Assembly: GCF_002878395.1 (NCBI RefSeq)
Contig: NC_061121.1
Location: forward strand, 139,129,789-139,193,788
DNA length: 64,000 nucleotides
Direction: 5' to 3'
DNA from: Capsicum annuum
Taxonomy: Eukaryota; Streptophyta; Magnoliopsida; Solanales; Solanaceae
Below are positions 35,253-46,032 of the stretch, one piece after another. Each line of letters starts with the position of its first letter. The first letter of the stretch is position 1. A model generated the notes under the pieces. It was not told the DNA's origin. It ran no database searches and saw only the letters and a list, made by a program, of their open reading frames with translations. Made by a program: the position numbers and the translations under genes.

Positions 35253-37058
35253 AGTCATGGTGACAACTAGTAAGGAGATCCTACAAGTCGTATGATGACC
35301 TAATATCATTGGAGATAAATTTTTAGATTTTAACTATGGGCATATTGGTAAATTCCCTCTTTTCTCACTTAAGACCCACGACCATAAAACATATTTGAGT
35401 TATTATTTTTATTATTTTAACAAATCAAAACACTCTCTTTACTCTCTCAAATACTTAAGTTAAAGAACACCTAAGGTTTCTCAAGGTTAATTGTCTAGAG
35501 GTTCCAAGGCTGAATTCCTTCCATAATTGTTATAATTTCAAGCATGTGACTCTACCCTTAAACTTGTCTTACATTAAAGCATGAATTTATATGGTTATTT
35601 ATGCAAATTTTTCCATGGGTTTTTTTATGAGTTGTGGGCTTCGGCATGATTTATTCTACAATTGTTATCCCATGAATTATTTTGCATTGTTTTTGGTTTA
35701 TATATAGTTTTGAACTTGTGTGATACATGGGTATGATGAATACACTAAGGGGTCATAGTTTTTCCCAATTTGATTATTTGTTCATGGCATATGGTTTTGG
35801 AAATTTTATTCACTGAACCTATTTATGAAATTTATAATTGAAATATGATTTTGTCATGTGGTTAGCTTGCTCTCTTATACTATTTCATGGCATAAAAGGC
35901 TCATGAACCACAAATTAATTTAACTAAACTTTGGGAATTATGTATTCCCCATATGAATGAATAATTTAACCTAGGGGTTTATGAATTCCCCTACATAACA
36001 GATAATTGATAGGGCATGATAATATTAGCAAGTGAAGTTGGTATGTCGATACCAACGGTATAACTTAATAACTGAATTGATTCAATGAATGGGGAATGTT
36101 TGAAAATTATTTTAATTAGGCTTAAAGGGAGTTGTGTAGCTCGACAATGAAAGTAGAGGTCCCAAGGGACAATATTAGAAACCGCATTTGTTGGAATGGG
36201 GTTCAAAATAAATGGGTGGTTCGAGTCCCCCTTATTATATAATTGGGTGGTTTGAGTCCCCCATATTAAATGGTTGGGTGCTTAAATCACTCTTAATATA
36301 TGGCCGGGAGGTTCTATTACCCTATGTTACATATGTACATATGATTATGCTCTGGTTTGTTGGTCTACATACATTGGGGCCCTTTCAGCTGGGGTAAAGC
36401 AGAACCCATATAGCTCATGGGTGACTTCTTATGATAGTTAAGCTACACAATCCAGGTTAAGTTTTTAAAGTTTATGCTAAACCATGTTCCCTTCCCCAAC
36501 ATGATATATATATATGTATATATTTGTGTATGGTTGTGTGCACTGATTTTAAATGATTTTGAACTACGAATTATGACATTATCTTACCCCTCATACCTGA
36601 GTTATATTATAGCTCACAACCCCCAAACTATCTCCGAAGGTTGTATCCCCACGCGATATAGGACATGGAGACACATCTATTTTTCCTGCATAGCGAAGGA
36701 TTTCCAGGTTGTCAATAGTCAGCTTGAAGTTGTGAGCCTCCTTCTTTCAAAAGGTCGTTGCTTCTTAATTTATCTATTATCATAGACTTTTTTTGGACTT
36801 GTTTTTGCCTATCATCGGGGGCATGTCCCATCTTAGATTTATTTATTTTTGTTATAGGTTTTGTGGATTACTGTCACTGTATTATTGTGGATATTTTTTA
36901 GACACCATTGAGCTTACATGATTCTATCTTGTTATATGTTTGAATTCATTCACTGTTAGCTATATTATGTTCTAGTTAGCTAAGTAAAAAAGGTGGTCTC
37001 TTGTCCCTAGTGGACTTGCGATACCTGCCATGACTAGGCTTTTGTTTCGGTCTTGATA
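35253..37058 (+). repeat. Element B, 3' LTR, right part
   Basis: Continues the B LTR from the point reached at 23678, and matches 16486-18287. The end is uncertain by ~25 bases. The strict match to the 5' LTR fades after 37033 (CATGA against CATGTCA), but the target duplication places the joint at 37058/37059. Confidence 0.85.
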
Positions 37059-37851
37059 CGAAGTTGATCTTGATCAATGGATATATAGACTCACAATCTT
37101 TTATCCACGGTTTGAGTCCATACACTTATTATGTACACATCTCATTGGTACTTTAATATGTGGATTGATGATGATGGTTAGAAGTATTGGATTGAGACTA
37201 GGAAATATGTATGAAAACTTTTAAATCCCCTAAGGGCCCCTACGACCATGAGCCATAGTGCTAGAGAAGAGATGCTATCGTAGGTCCTTCTTTTGTGAGT
37301 TATTAAGATAGATGAGGTGTATATATTTGGTACATTATGGAAATTAGATCAAATATGGTGCTATGGGCTTACTTTTTAATCATCCATTCATATGAATTTC
37401 CTATTAACAATATATTATATGGTACTTATATCTATTGACCTTATGGGGGGTTGTATAGATATAAGATATTGTTGAGCGTTGATTGAACCTTCTGGGCCAT
37501 AAGTGTTCGATTAGGTATTATTTATCCTAACTAGCTAGTTACTTTATTGTTGTTATTATGGTTAGTTTGTGGTAGGTTGATAATGGACTGGTACCGAAGG
37601 TTGTCGAAATGTCTCTGACCACTTTACTTTATTAAAGTAAATTGTATATGGATAGTTTATTTGTGGTTAAACACTTTGGCTAGAGGCTCTGATCATGTTA
37701 GCCTTAGCTTTTCTACCTTATTAAATCTTCCTAAAGATGTTAGTTATATATATATACACATATATACATATATATATATATATTGTATAACCGCTTATAC
37801 CTCTCTTTCTTGCCTATTTGTTTTGCATATGTGTTTAGCCTTGTATAGTAT
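37059..37851 (+). repeat. Element A, 3' LTR, middle part (with B target duplication 37059-37063)
   Basis: Picks up A's LTR with GAAGTTGATCTTG, equivalent to 8951 onward, and runs to the insertion of H. Contains a TA/TACA microsatellite at 37745-37783 in place of the shorter one near 9690. Confidence 0.85.
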
Positions 37852-39582
37852 TGTAATACCATGCATTTTATGGCTAGAATTCAAACCGTCGTTCCTACCT
37901 GCATAAACTCTAATCACATGACTTTAATATGAATATTTGTGTTATGATCATTTACCTATTGCGTAAAGTGCTTTCAGGTAAAGAATGTTCATCGTAAACA
38001 CTTAGAGCAAAGTTGGGTTAAGAGTTTTTGATTCGATCAAATTTTGGTATTCAATACTACAAGGTTCAGCTTTGAATGTGTATAACTTCTTAAATATATA
38101 GAACATTGGATATGAAGACCACCAAGTCATAGATAAATGTGTCCTCTTTTGAACGTATCTGATTTTGCCTTAATTTGATACCCAAGAGAGAAGTTATGAA
38201 CATTTTCTTGAGGAACCACTGAGGATGCACAATTTCAGCATGGCACAGAACATGTGCTCCTCAATTTTCAGCATGGCATGTACCTTGTTCAGAAATGTAA
38301 AAACCCGCATTTCTCTTCAATTTTTCAAAGTTAAACAAGTCATTTACGTCCTAAACTATCCTGTAATTTATATTAACATGATTTTATCATTTCATAACCA
38401 TAAATACATAAAATACATGATCCCTTTTCCTCCCAAGTTCTCAAGAAAACAAAGCAAGGGTTTCTTCCAAGTATTGACCTCCCAAGGCTCCAAATCCAAG
38501 TTTTCTTTCAATAAATTATGAAAATCATGTATGTGGGTATTCAATGAGGATCTCCTTTCATCCTCATTCCTAAAATTATGATTAATTTTATGAATTCCAT
38601 AAACTAGGGGTCCATGAAAAGCATAAATTCCATGATTCCTCCATGTAATTCTTGAAGTCAACCATGAAAAAGTGTTTCCTCATAATTTCAAGTATGCTTC
38701 TATAACATAATCATGATAAATTGTTTTATTAATGAAATTGTTAGGTTTTCAAGTTTAAGTCATGAAATTTCCTATCATGTCATTACTTTGAAATTATCGT
38801 ATTTAGCTATATTTTCAGTGCTGGTGGGTTAGGAACACTCGATACGTAGATAGTCATGCGTGTTTCATATTTTTAAGTTTAACTTAAGAATTTCATATTG
38901 TACTCATGTTTCTACCATTTTCTAGCTTACAAAAATGCTTTTAGCTCATGATATAGAAATTTTAATAAGTAATACTACTTTTACATACATCTATGATTTA
39001 AATGAACATTTCAGCAAATAACTTATGTCCTCCATTTTAATGCATAAATTAAGTATTTTCATGATTTAGTCCATGTCTCACATACACAATATAGTCCAAT
39101 GTACTGACCATATTTACACGTTTGTGACTACATTCCTTTATAATGTACCTACCATATGTAGCTCACACACCATGGTCAAACAGTTCTCAGCACTCAGCCA
39201 ACAGGTGATGGGTTCTCTTATTTTGGGGACTCAAGTTAGTTGCGGTTCCTGTGCTTTATTTTAATTATTATTATGCATTGATAGTGGATAGCTTGGTGCC
39301 ATGTCCCCACTACCTATATTCATTATAGTAGATGCTTCTAGGTGGTCAGTCAAAATTAGTAATTGAAATTTAAGTTTCTCTCTCAGATTTTAGTGTTGTA
39401 TACTTCTATTAGTTATGTATTGAAATAGCTTATCTCATGTTATTTATTCTTTCAGTAAGTTATTAAGTATTTATCTATATTAAATCAGTTGCTCAAGTAC
39501 CATGATAGTACATGGGTTAGCTTGGGATTACTTGTGGTTCTGAGTATTGTGTTCGGGTTAGGGGTAGTCTTCGGTCATGACA
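37852..39582 (+). mobile_element. Solo LTR H inside A's 3' LTR
   Basis: 1.73 kb that is missing from A's 5' LTR (which runs on directly at about 9773). Starts TGTAATACCATGC, ends CGGTCATGACA, no coding content. The flanks agtat (37847-37851) and tctac (39583-39587) both align to actac in the undisturbed 5' LTR copy, as expected for a decayed 5-bp duplication. A single LTR without interior is the usual product of LTR-LTR recombination. Confidence 0.75.
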
Positions 39583-40224
39583 TCTACTATGTATCCTTCT
39601 TCCACTCTTTTGCATATTTTATAGTGATGTATAATATACTAATTTATCTCCTAAATACTATCAGAATAGGATAGTTTATCCTTCTACTCTATTAGACTTA
39701 TTATGCTTAGTTTCCTGGGTAGTTTCCTGCAGTTATATTCTTGCTTACATGTTATTTTTTCTTCCATTATCCTTGGAGCTCAGTCGAAAGCTGGTTACTA
39801 GGTACCACAAGTTTTGTACTCATACTACACTTCTGCATCCAGTAGTTCATAGTACGAGCTATTGATATTGTTATGTGTATCTTGCGGTGTAGCTAAGGAT
39901 TGGAGATTTAGGTGGGCTCCTGGTATTCGGAGTATTACTACTCTCCCTTATATTGATTAGACTAATATCTATGTTGTATTTTCAGATGTCTTGCACTTAT
40001 ATTTAATCTATAGTTTATTTTATACTACGAGTACGTTAGAAGATCTTGTACTAATTTTTTTACGTCTTGGTGTTGTTGTATATTTATTAGTCTCTTATCA
40101 TATTTATTCTGCTATTTTCCATTATTATTTTGATTGTCCCTTACTAGTTGTTCCAGCCAATGTAGCTTAGCTTGTAGTAGGTTAGAGCAGGTGCCATCAA
40201 GACAAGAAAAATTGGGTCATGACA
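39583..40224 (+). repeat. Element A, 3' LTR, right end
   Basis: Matches 9773-10396 of the 5' LTR and ends GGGTCATGACA at 40224, followed by the target duplication tgctc. Confidence 0.85.
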
Positions 40225-41649
40225 TGCTCGCTAAGTGGAATCCGACAAGCAGGGTATTCAAATTAGAGGAGGACACAACTAAACAATTCAATGCTGACGA
40301 GGGGGAAACATCTACAAGAAGAGCCGATGGTGAGAATCCCTTTGAGTTGCTACAACAGGAAGAAGAAGAAGAAGAAGAAGAAGAAGAAAAAGAAGAAGAA
40401 GAAGAAGAAGAAGAAGAAGAAGAAGAAGAAAGAGGAAGAAGAGGAAGAAAAGGAAGAGGAAGAGGAAGAAGAAGAAGAAGAAGAAGAAGAAGAAGAAGAA
40501 GAAGAAGAAGAAGAAGAGGAGGAGGAGGAGGAAGAGAAAGAGGAAGAAGAAGAAGAGGAAGAGGAGGAAAAGGAAGAGGAGGAAGAGGAAGAGAAAGAGG
40601 AAGAGGAAGAGGAAGAAGAAGAAGAAGAAGAAGAAGAAGAAGAAGAAGAAGAAGAAAAGGTAGTGAACCCTGACAACAATGATAAATTGCCCATAATGAG
40701 AAGTGATAAAGTGAATCTAGTAAGTTCAAGTGCAAACCACCTGCAAGGGGAGAAACACAAAGGAGGATAAAATGCCACAGTGATGCATCATGTAACTCTG
40801 TATTACAAGAAGTGATTTTTAAACAAGCAGTTCCTACAAGAGATGAAAGGGGAATTAAGAAATAGAGAAGAAAATATCAAGGAAAGCATCATAGAAAGCA
40901 TGATAGGTAGTCCAGTAGAATAATAAAAGGGGTTAATTTACAATCTTCAGATCACAAGGAAGAATCATTGATAACCGGTAGCACCACAGAGTCAAAGAAC
41001 ATGTAATAATAGAAAATCCAACAAATTTTGGAACATAGCAACATAGCATCAATAACATGTGAAATAAGGAGCGCAACTAATAGAGCATTAAATAGCAGTT
41101 AGAAAAGGATACCTATGACAAACCTCTTAAGATGGAAAGATCAAATATCATTACAATCGATGAAATAATATAGGTAGGTACCCATGATTACCATATAAGA
41201 AAAATGTTGGAGATAACCCACATAATAGAGGATTCCAAGAGGCAAAAGATGAGAAGAAAATTATAGTAAACCCTTAAGTTTTGCAAACCTGAAAAACACC
41301 AACACCTATGAAAACCCTTGATGAAATTGTTTCTCACAACAAACATGATATGGCAAAGAAGAATAATGTAGATATGTAAGAAAAACATGAAAAGTTCGAC
41401 AGAGAGGAGGAACTCAATCAAAAGGTAGAAAGAAATATAATTCAATAGGTAGGCATATCTTATCAATAATATACAAAGGGAACCATGTCAAAGAGAAAAA
41501 AACAGATCAAGGCTATTAGCGTAAATCCTAGGAGGACTAGAAAGAGTGTAATCGTATGAGTTTAAAGGCAATGTTTTGGAATGTGAGGTTTGTAAGAATC
41601 TAACATTAGTTCAACAAAATACAAATATTGCACTAACATCATAATATTT
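40225..41649 (+). mobile_element. LINE fragment: ORF1 part and start of ORF2
   Basis: After the target duplication the frame reads LAKWNPTSRVFKLEEDTTKQ and ENPFELLQQEEE, resembling the linker and C-terminal half of plant LINE ORF1 (gag-like) proteins. A long Glu/Lys/Arg-coding purine tract follows. Near the right end an ATG at 41556 opens MSLKAMFWNVRFVRI before a TAA, which I recognise as the start of a plant LINE endonuclease (usual form: xKxxxWNxRSVRT). The rest of ORF2 is missing, because E's LTR begins at 41650. ORF1 does not read through 40770 to 41556 in one frame. Confidence 0.7.
40357..40660 (+). repeat. 304-base pure purine tract, (GAA)n/(GGA)n
   Basis: No pyrimidine from 40357 to 40660. 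Its core is (GAA)n with interspersed AGG/GAG triplets. The period of 3 leaves all three frames on both strands open. It starts in the ORF1 frame as poly-Glu, but the downstream text EEEEKVVNPDNNDKLPIMRS is in another frame, so slippage has shifted the phase. Confidence 0.95.
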
Positions 41650-43859
41650 TGCACGACCCAAACCAAGGCCTAGCCGTAATGGGTATCCCAAGTCCATCGA
41701 GGACCAGAGATTGCCCCTTGATCTTATTTTAATACAACCAAGAATACCTAGCAGCGGATTAATACAAATTTAAAGAAAGATATAAAAGATGAACTCAAAA
41801 GTCTACATAAAATCAGTATCCAAACTAACCATAATACCCTTATCCACAGTATCCACAAAGCCTCTAACAAAAACCAAATACTAATAAATTATCAAGACAT
41901 TCCCCTGATAATAGACAAAACTAAACAAAAGAAAAGTGTATGACATAAAGAACCAAATCATGAAATATGTTCTTTTAAAGTATCGAAGCTCACCACATCA
42001 GTCTGACTCATGAGCTATCCCATGATCACCTAGTCATTGTGCAAAAGGAGTAAAAGTATGGCTAGTTCTAGCTTAGCATTAGGGTACAAAATTTAAAGAC
42101 GGTTAGAGAATGGAGCACTAGCATGTAACTCAGGGATAGGAAAACAAATAATTCCAAGCATGATAATTCAAAATCATTAAAAATCCAATGGACATAACCA
42201 TATTCAAATACATATATATATCATACTGGGATAGGTAACAAGGCTTAAAATTAATGTTTAAAACCTTAACCTAGACTGTGTAGCTGAACTATCATAAACC
42301 GGCACCTATGAGCTATATGGGTTCAGCTCCCCATATTGAAAGGGCCCTGATGTGTGTTAGCCGTATGAACTGGAGGTATCGAGAAAGACCAGAGAATTCC
42401 CTAACGTCATTTCAATCCAAGATAAAAAGATACATCAATAGTGTGATCCATGCACACAAGTCATCAAGACCCAACCTTATGTAGGCAAACCCGAGTTTCC
42501 AGTACAAGTCATCTAAGACCCATACCTTTATGGCTTAGAAACATAACCCCCATTAAGCCCAAATTAAAATAAGTTTCACATAACCCATAAATTAGTCAAT
42601 GAACCAACCGTTAAGTCACACATATGGGTATCTTCTTACCCTTAAACTTACAAGATTATCTCTATGCCATAACAATTATGTTTAAAATATGGGGAATGCC
42701 TCGACCCCCTTTTAGTTCATTAAATCAAGTATGGGGTAATGCCTCGACCCTCTTATTTTTCATTGAGTAAAAACATAACCAACAAGGCCTTTAAAATCAA
42801 TGTTCATTGTTTAACCTCTTTAAGCAATGAAAATACACAGGTGGGTAAGTAAAAACAAGTGACATAATCATATTCAATAATAAATTCATAAACAAGTTGG
42901 GGTCACATAATTTCCAAAGCCATAAATCAAGTCAAAATCATCAAATTTGGAACCAACCAAGACCCCTCAGTTTAATACTATTCCCATGCATCCCACATAG
43001 TTTAAAATCACAAGTAATACATAAATTTGTCATAACTGACCATACAAAAATCAATATGTAACCAACCAAGCCAATAGCTCTCAATAATGTAAAAAACCAC
43101 ATTAAAACCATGAATTTATAATCAAACAATACCATTATGAAAATATAAATTCAAGGGATAGAGCTACATGCCTTAATTATAAAGAACTTGAAGAAGACAA
43201 CACCCTTAGGATCCTAGAAAACCACCTCCATGAACCCTACTCTTAATATGAAAAGGGAGATTTGAGAGAGAGGATATTTTAGATTGAAATAATCGATGTT
43301 ATGTTGTGAAAACTTATGAAAATGGGTTGATATAGTGTTTAGGGGTCATTTATAAGGGAAATGAATTCACTCCTCCTAAGTTAACAAAACCCAAAATTTA
43401 TAAATATAAAGTGTCAGCGCTTCGCGGAGGGTAGTCTCCGCATTAAGCTCCTCTCCGCACTTCTATCGCGGACCTTTACTGCCTCTTCAAGAAAATCCTC
43501 TTACCTTTTCGCTTGGGTTTCATATTAAAGAGAAATCGGATGAGTTGAAAAGAGGAAGATTTATCTAAAATTTGGTGGTTCTTGTGCCCCGAAATTCCTT
43601 GTATTCCAGAAGTTATAGACATTCAAATTTGACCCTTGTGAATCAAATTCTAAAACTTGGTCGATAATGAAAGTTCTTAACTACACTTCACTCTAATTGT
43701 TTACTATGAACATTCTTCTCCTCAAAGGCACTTTTCACACTATGATAATGATCATGACCCTTATATTTATATATATATATATGTGTGTGTAATTGGATTA
43801 ATGTTTATACATGTAGAAACAATGGTTTGAATTCTTGCCCAAAAATGGGAAGTGTTACA
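41650..43859 (-). repeat. Element E, 3' LTR
   Basis: 2.2 kb. On the minus strand it starts TGTAACACTTCCC at 43859 and ends TTGGGTCGTGCA at 41650. Its end resembles C's LTR end (acccattacg and accagaga words), so the family is related. Positions 43411-43475 hold a CpG island with GCGGAG/CTCCGC inverted words. The promoter side to its left has TATATTTATAAA. The left flank is LINE. Near 42690-42765 a 22-base phrase on aatgcctcgaccc occurs twice. Confidence 0.8.
43424..43441. repeat. GCGGAG/CTCCGC inverted repeat in E's LTR
   Basis: Perfect 6-bp stem (43424-43429 with 43436-43441), loop GGTAGT, inside the only GC-rich island of this LTR. Confidence 0.75.
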
Positions 43860-45088
43860 TTATCTCTCTCTTGAAATCATTCATCCTCGAAAGATAGATA
43901 GGAATCTTTTGAAGCTTTGGAAGTATGAAAAAAAGTATGTAACTTCACATTCAGAATTTTTCTTCAACAAGAAATGTATAGGAATTAAAGAAAGGGCTTT
44001 AGGGCATCACCAAGTAAATTATGTAGGCACGAATCATGAGACAAGGAGGCTAAGGTCGTACAAGGGGTAAAAGAAATAAAGCTATGTACCCCAAGTAAGA
44101 AAATCAAAATAATCAAAATTATACCTAGGTTTGTATCTATCGTGGAACACAGCCTTCGCATCGCGGGGCTATCTCGAAGGCTTATTACCTCTGTGACCCA
44201 AAACTACCTCGAACCTCGTCCAAAAATTATGAAACTCTCACGAGTTTCCCTTTTTACATCCCTAAACATAATTTAAGTTAAAAATAAATGGTTCAGGCAT
44301 TGGAAGGTCAAAAATAAAATAATGGCAATTTTGATGGTCTTATATGAATATCTCATAAATAGTGCAATACTTCTCAGCTATAATTTTAGCTACTAGTACC
44401 ACAGTTCACCATTCTAATCTTATGATTCCCCTAGAAAACACATTGCGAAAAGATCCAGATTCTAACTATACATTTATTCCATATTTAAGCCTAACCCGAA
44501 GTTAAAAGATGCTAACGTAAGCTATAGGGTTCTATACCTTACATCCATCGATGAAGACTAGTCTATCCTCTCATTGTAGTTAAACAACATCATGTCTTAG
44601 TAAGAGTATTACTCACTTAACACAATGACTTGTGTATCTATAAAATTACAACATTCAAGCCTATCTTTACTAAACTCACCTTACAGATCTCCCGACTAAA
44701 AACACATCAACCTCTATCACTTTCACAAAGATTTTCACTAAATATTCCTCTCCTATCTATTGCATATAACAAAAGTCTCACCTCATTCTTCCCACATCAT
44801 CTATAACCCTAATTTGGGTAGTCACACCAAAATTTTTTAGTAAAAGAATCATCCACTCTCTAATCTCTAACATTACCTTGTTTTCATAACCACTACCATT
44901 CTGACACAAGGGTGTAACAAAGGTAATAGTGTACAAGCTTTGGAAATAGGAGTAATAGTATCCAATTATAACATATATTTGTTGCTCTACTCAAGGTGGG
45001 GTCTGTGATGTATGATATGATCCGATAAGTACGAAGGGCTCCACACATTAAAATACTTAGGTCATAGTTAGAGGGCCAAAAAAACAAA

Positions 45089-45093
45089 TAAAG
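45089..45093. repeat. Target site duplication of element F, left copy (taaag)
   Basis: Pairs with taaat at 57142-57146 (4 of 5 match). Confidence 0.6.
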
Positions 45094-45767
45094 TGTCACC
45101 ACCTAATTTCTCAGGTCATGATGGCACCTACCATAACTAACTAGTAGGCAAGCCAACCTGTAGTCTGGAACGGCTAGTAACAAACTACTCAATGATATAA
45201 GGGAAAAAATGCAGAATAAATGACGAAAATATCAATACATGATAGAATCCCAAAACCTGGTGGTATCAGTACAAGAGCTTCTAAATATAATAAGTGTACA
45301 AAAGTGAACTATCGAGAGAATTACCCTGATACAACTTATCTCTGTATACAACATATAGATTAGTATAATTCATAAGAGAGAGTTTAGGAATACTCCAAAC
45401 TTCAGGAGCTCACGCAAAATCTCTAAACCATGGCTACTCTGCACGAGACACACGTCAACGACGATAACCTGTACTATGATCTGCAAGCTACAGAACTGTA
45501 GTATGAATACCAAATGAATGGTACTCAGTAGGCAACTTCCTAATAACTAGCCGAGCATATGCGCACCCCCACCGCCCCAAATTAACACACAACAACATAA
45601 GGCATATTCCTCACCCATATCTATGCAACCGTCCCATACCGACTGATAGACATAGGCACATACTGGTGATAGGAGATGTGCATGCAGGAATAAATGCAAG
45701 GTGCATTCAATATCATAACTCATTATGACTATCATCATCATGACCATTTTCATCGTAATCAACATCC

Positions 45768-46032
45768 AGCCTTGACGGTTATCAATATCTCATCATAGTA
45801 TACTTCGGCCTTGTCGGGTATTAATGTATCACAATAGTATCCTCCGGCCTTGCCAAGTATCAATATATCATTATAGTATCTTCCGGCCCTGTAAGGTATC
45901 AATATATCATCATAGTATCCTCCGACCTTGTCGGGTATCAATATATCATCATAGTACCCTCTGGCCTGATCGAGTATCCATATATCATCATAGTATCCTC
46001 CGGCCTTTCCGGGTATCAATATATCATCATCA
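45768..46032. repeat. 39-bp minisatellite in F's 3' LTR, about 7 copies
   Basis: The unit is about cctccggccttgccgggtat plus caatatatcatcatagtat, 39 bases. Because 39 is a multiple of 3, both strands stay open. The minus strand repeats a 13-residue unit on GGYYDDILIPDKA. Confidence 0.92.

Larger units (their letters stand above)
16123..37058 (+). mobile_element. Element B: decayed Ty3/gypsy chromovirus (Tekay-like), split by C
   Basis: The 5' LTR is 16123-18287. The internal gag to chromodomain order (18288-23319) is on the plus strand. The 3' LTR is 23320-23678, resuming at 35253 after element C and ending near 37058. LTR pieces add up to the same ~2.17 kb as the 5' LTR. Both LTRs begin TGTAACACC. 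B sits inside the 3' LTR of element A. Confidence 0.9.
6926..40224 (+). mobile_element. Element A: large gypsy-type LTR element, host of nested B and H
   Basis: The 5' LTR is 6926-10396, the interior 10397-14146, and the 3' LTR 14147-16122 continuing at 37064-40224. Target duplication tgcta (6921-6925) / tgctc (40225-40229). The terminal motifs of the two LTRs match (TATAATGACTC / TGCAATGAACC at the start, GGTTCATGATA / GGGTCATGACA at the end). The 3' LTR contains element B at the point equivalent to about 8946 of the 5' LTR, and solo LTR H further right. The interior has gag zinc knuckles but no recognisable pol. Confidence 0.85.
41650..45093 (-). mobile_element. Element E, left part (LTR plus non-coding interior)
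   Basis: 3' LTR followed by interior sequence to 45093, where element F is inserted. The interior resumes at 57142-58797. Positions 43860-43872 on the minus strand (AAGAGAGAGATAA) form the polypurine tract, with GAGGATGAATGATT upstream. No protein motif is visible in the interior. At 44151-44182 AGCCTTCG pairs with CGAAGGCT across a CpG-rich loop, so this part could contain another LTR piece. E may be a non-autonomous large derivative. Confidence 0.65.

Noticed and set aside
40217..40778. Several long overlapping frames on both strands (142-179 codons)
   Set aside because: They are created by the period-3 purine tract. Only the short LINE-like text at its edges is meaningful.
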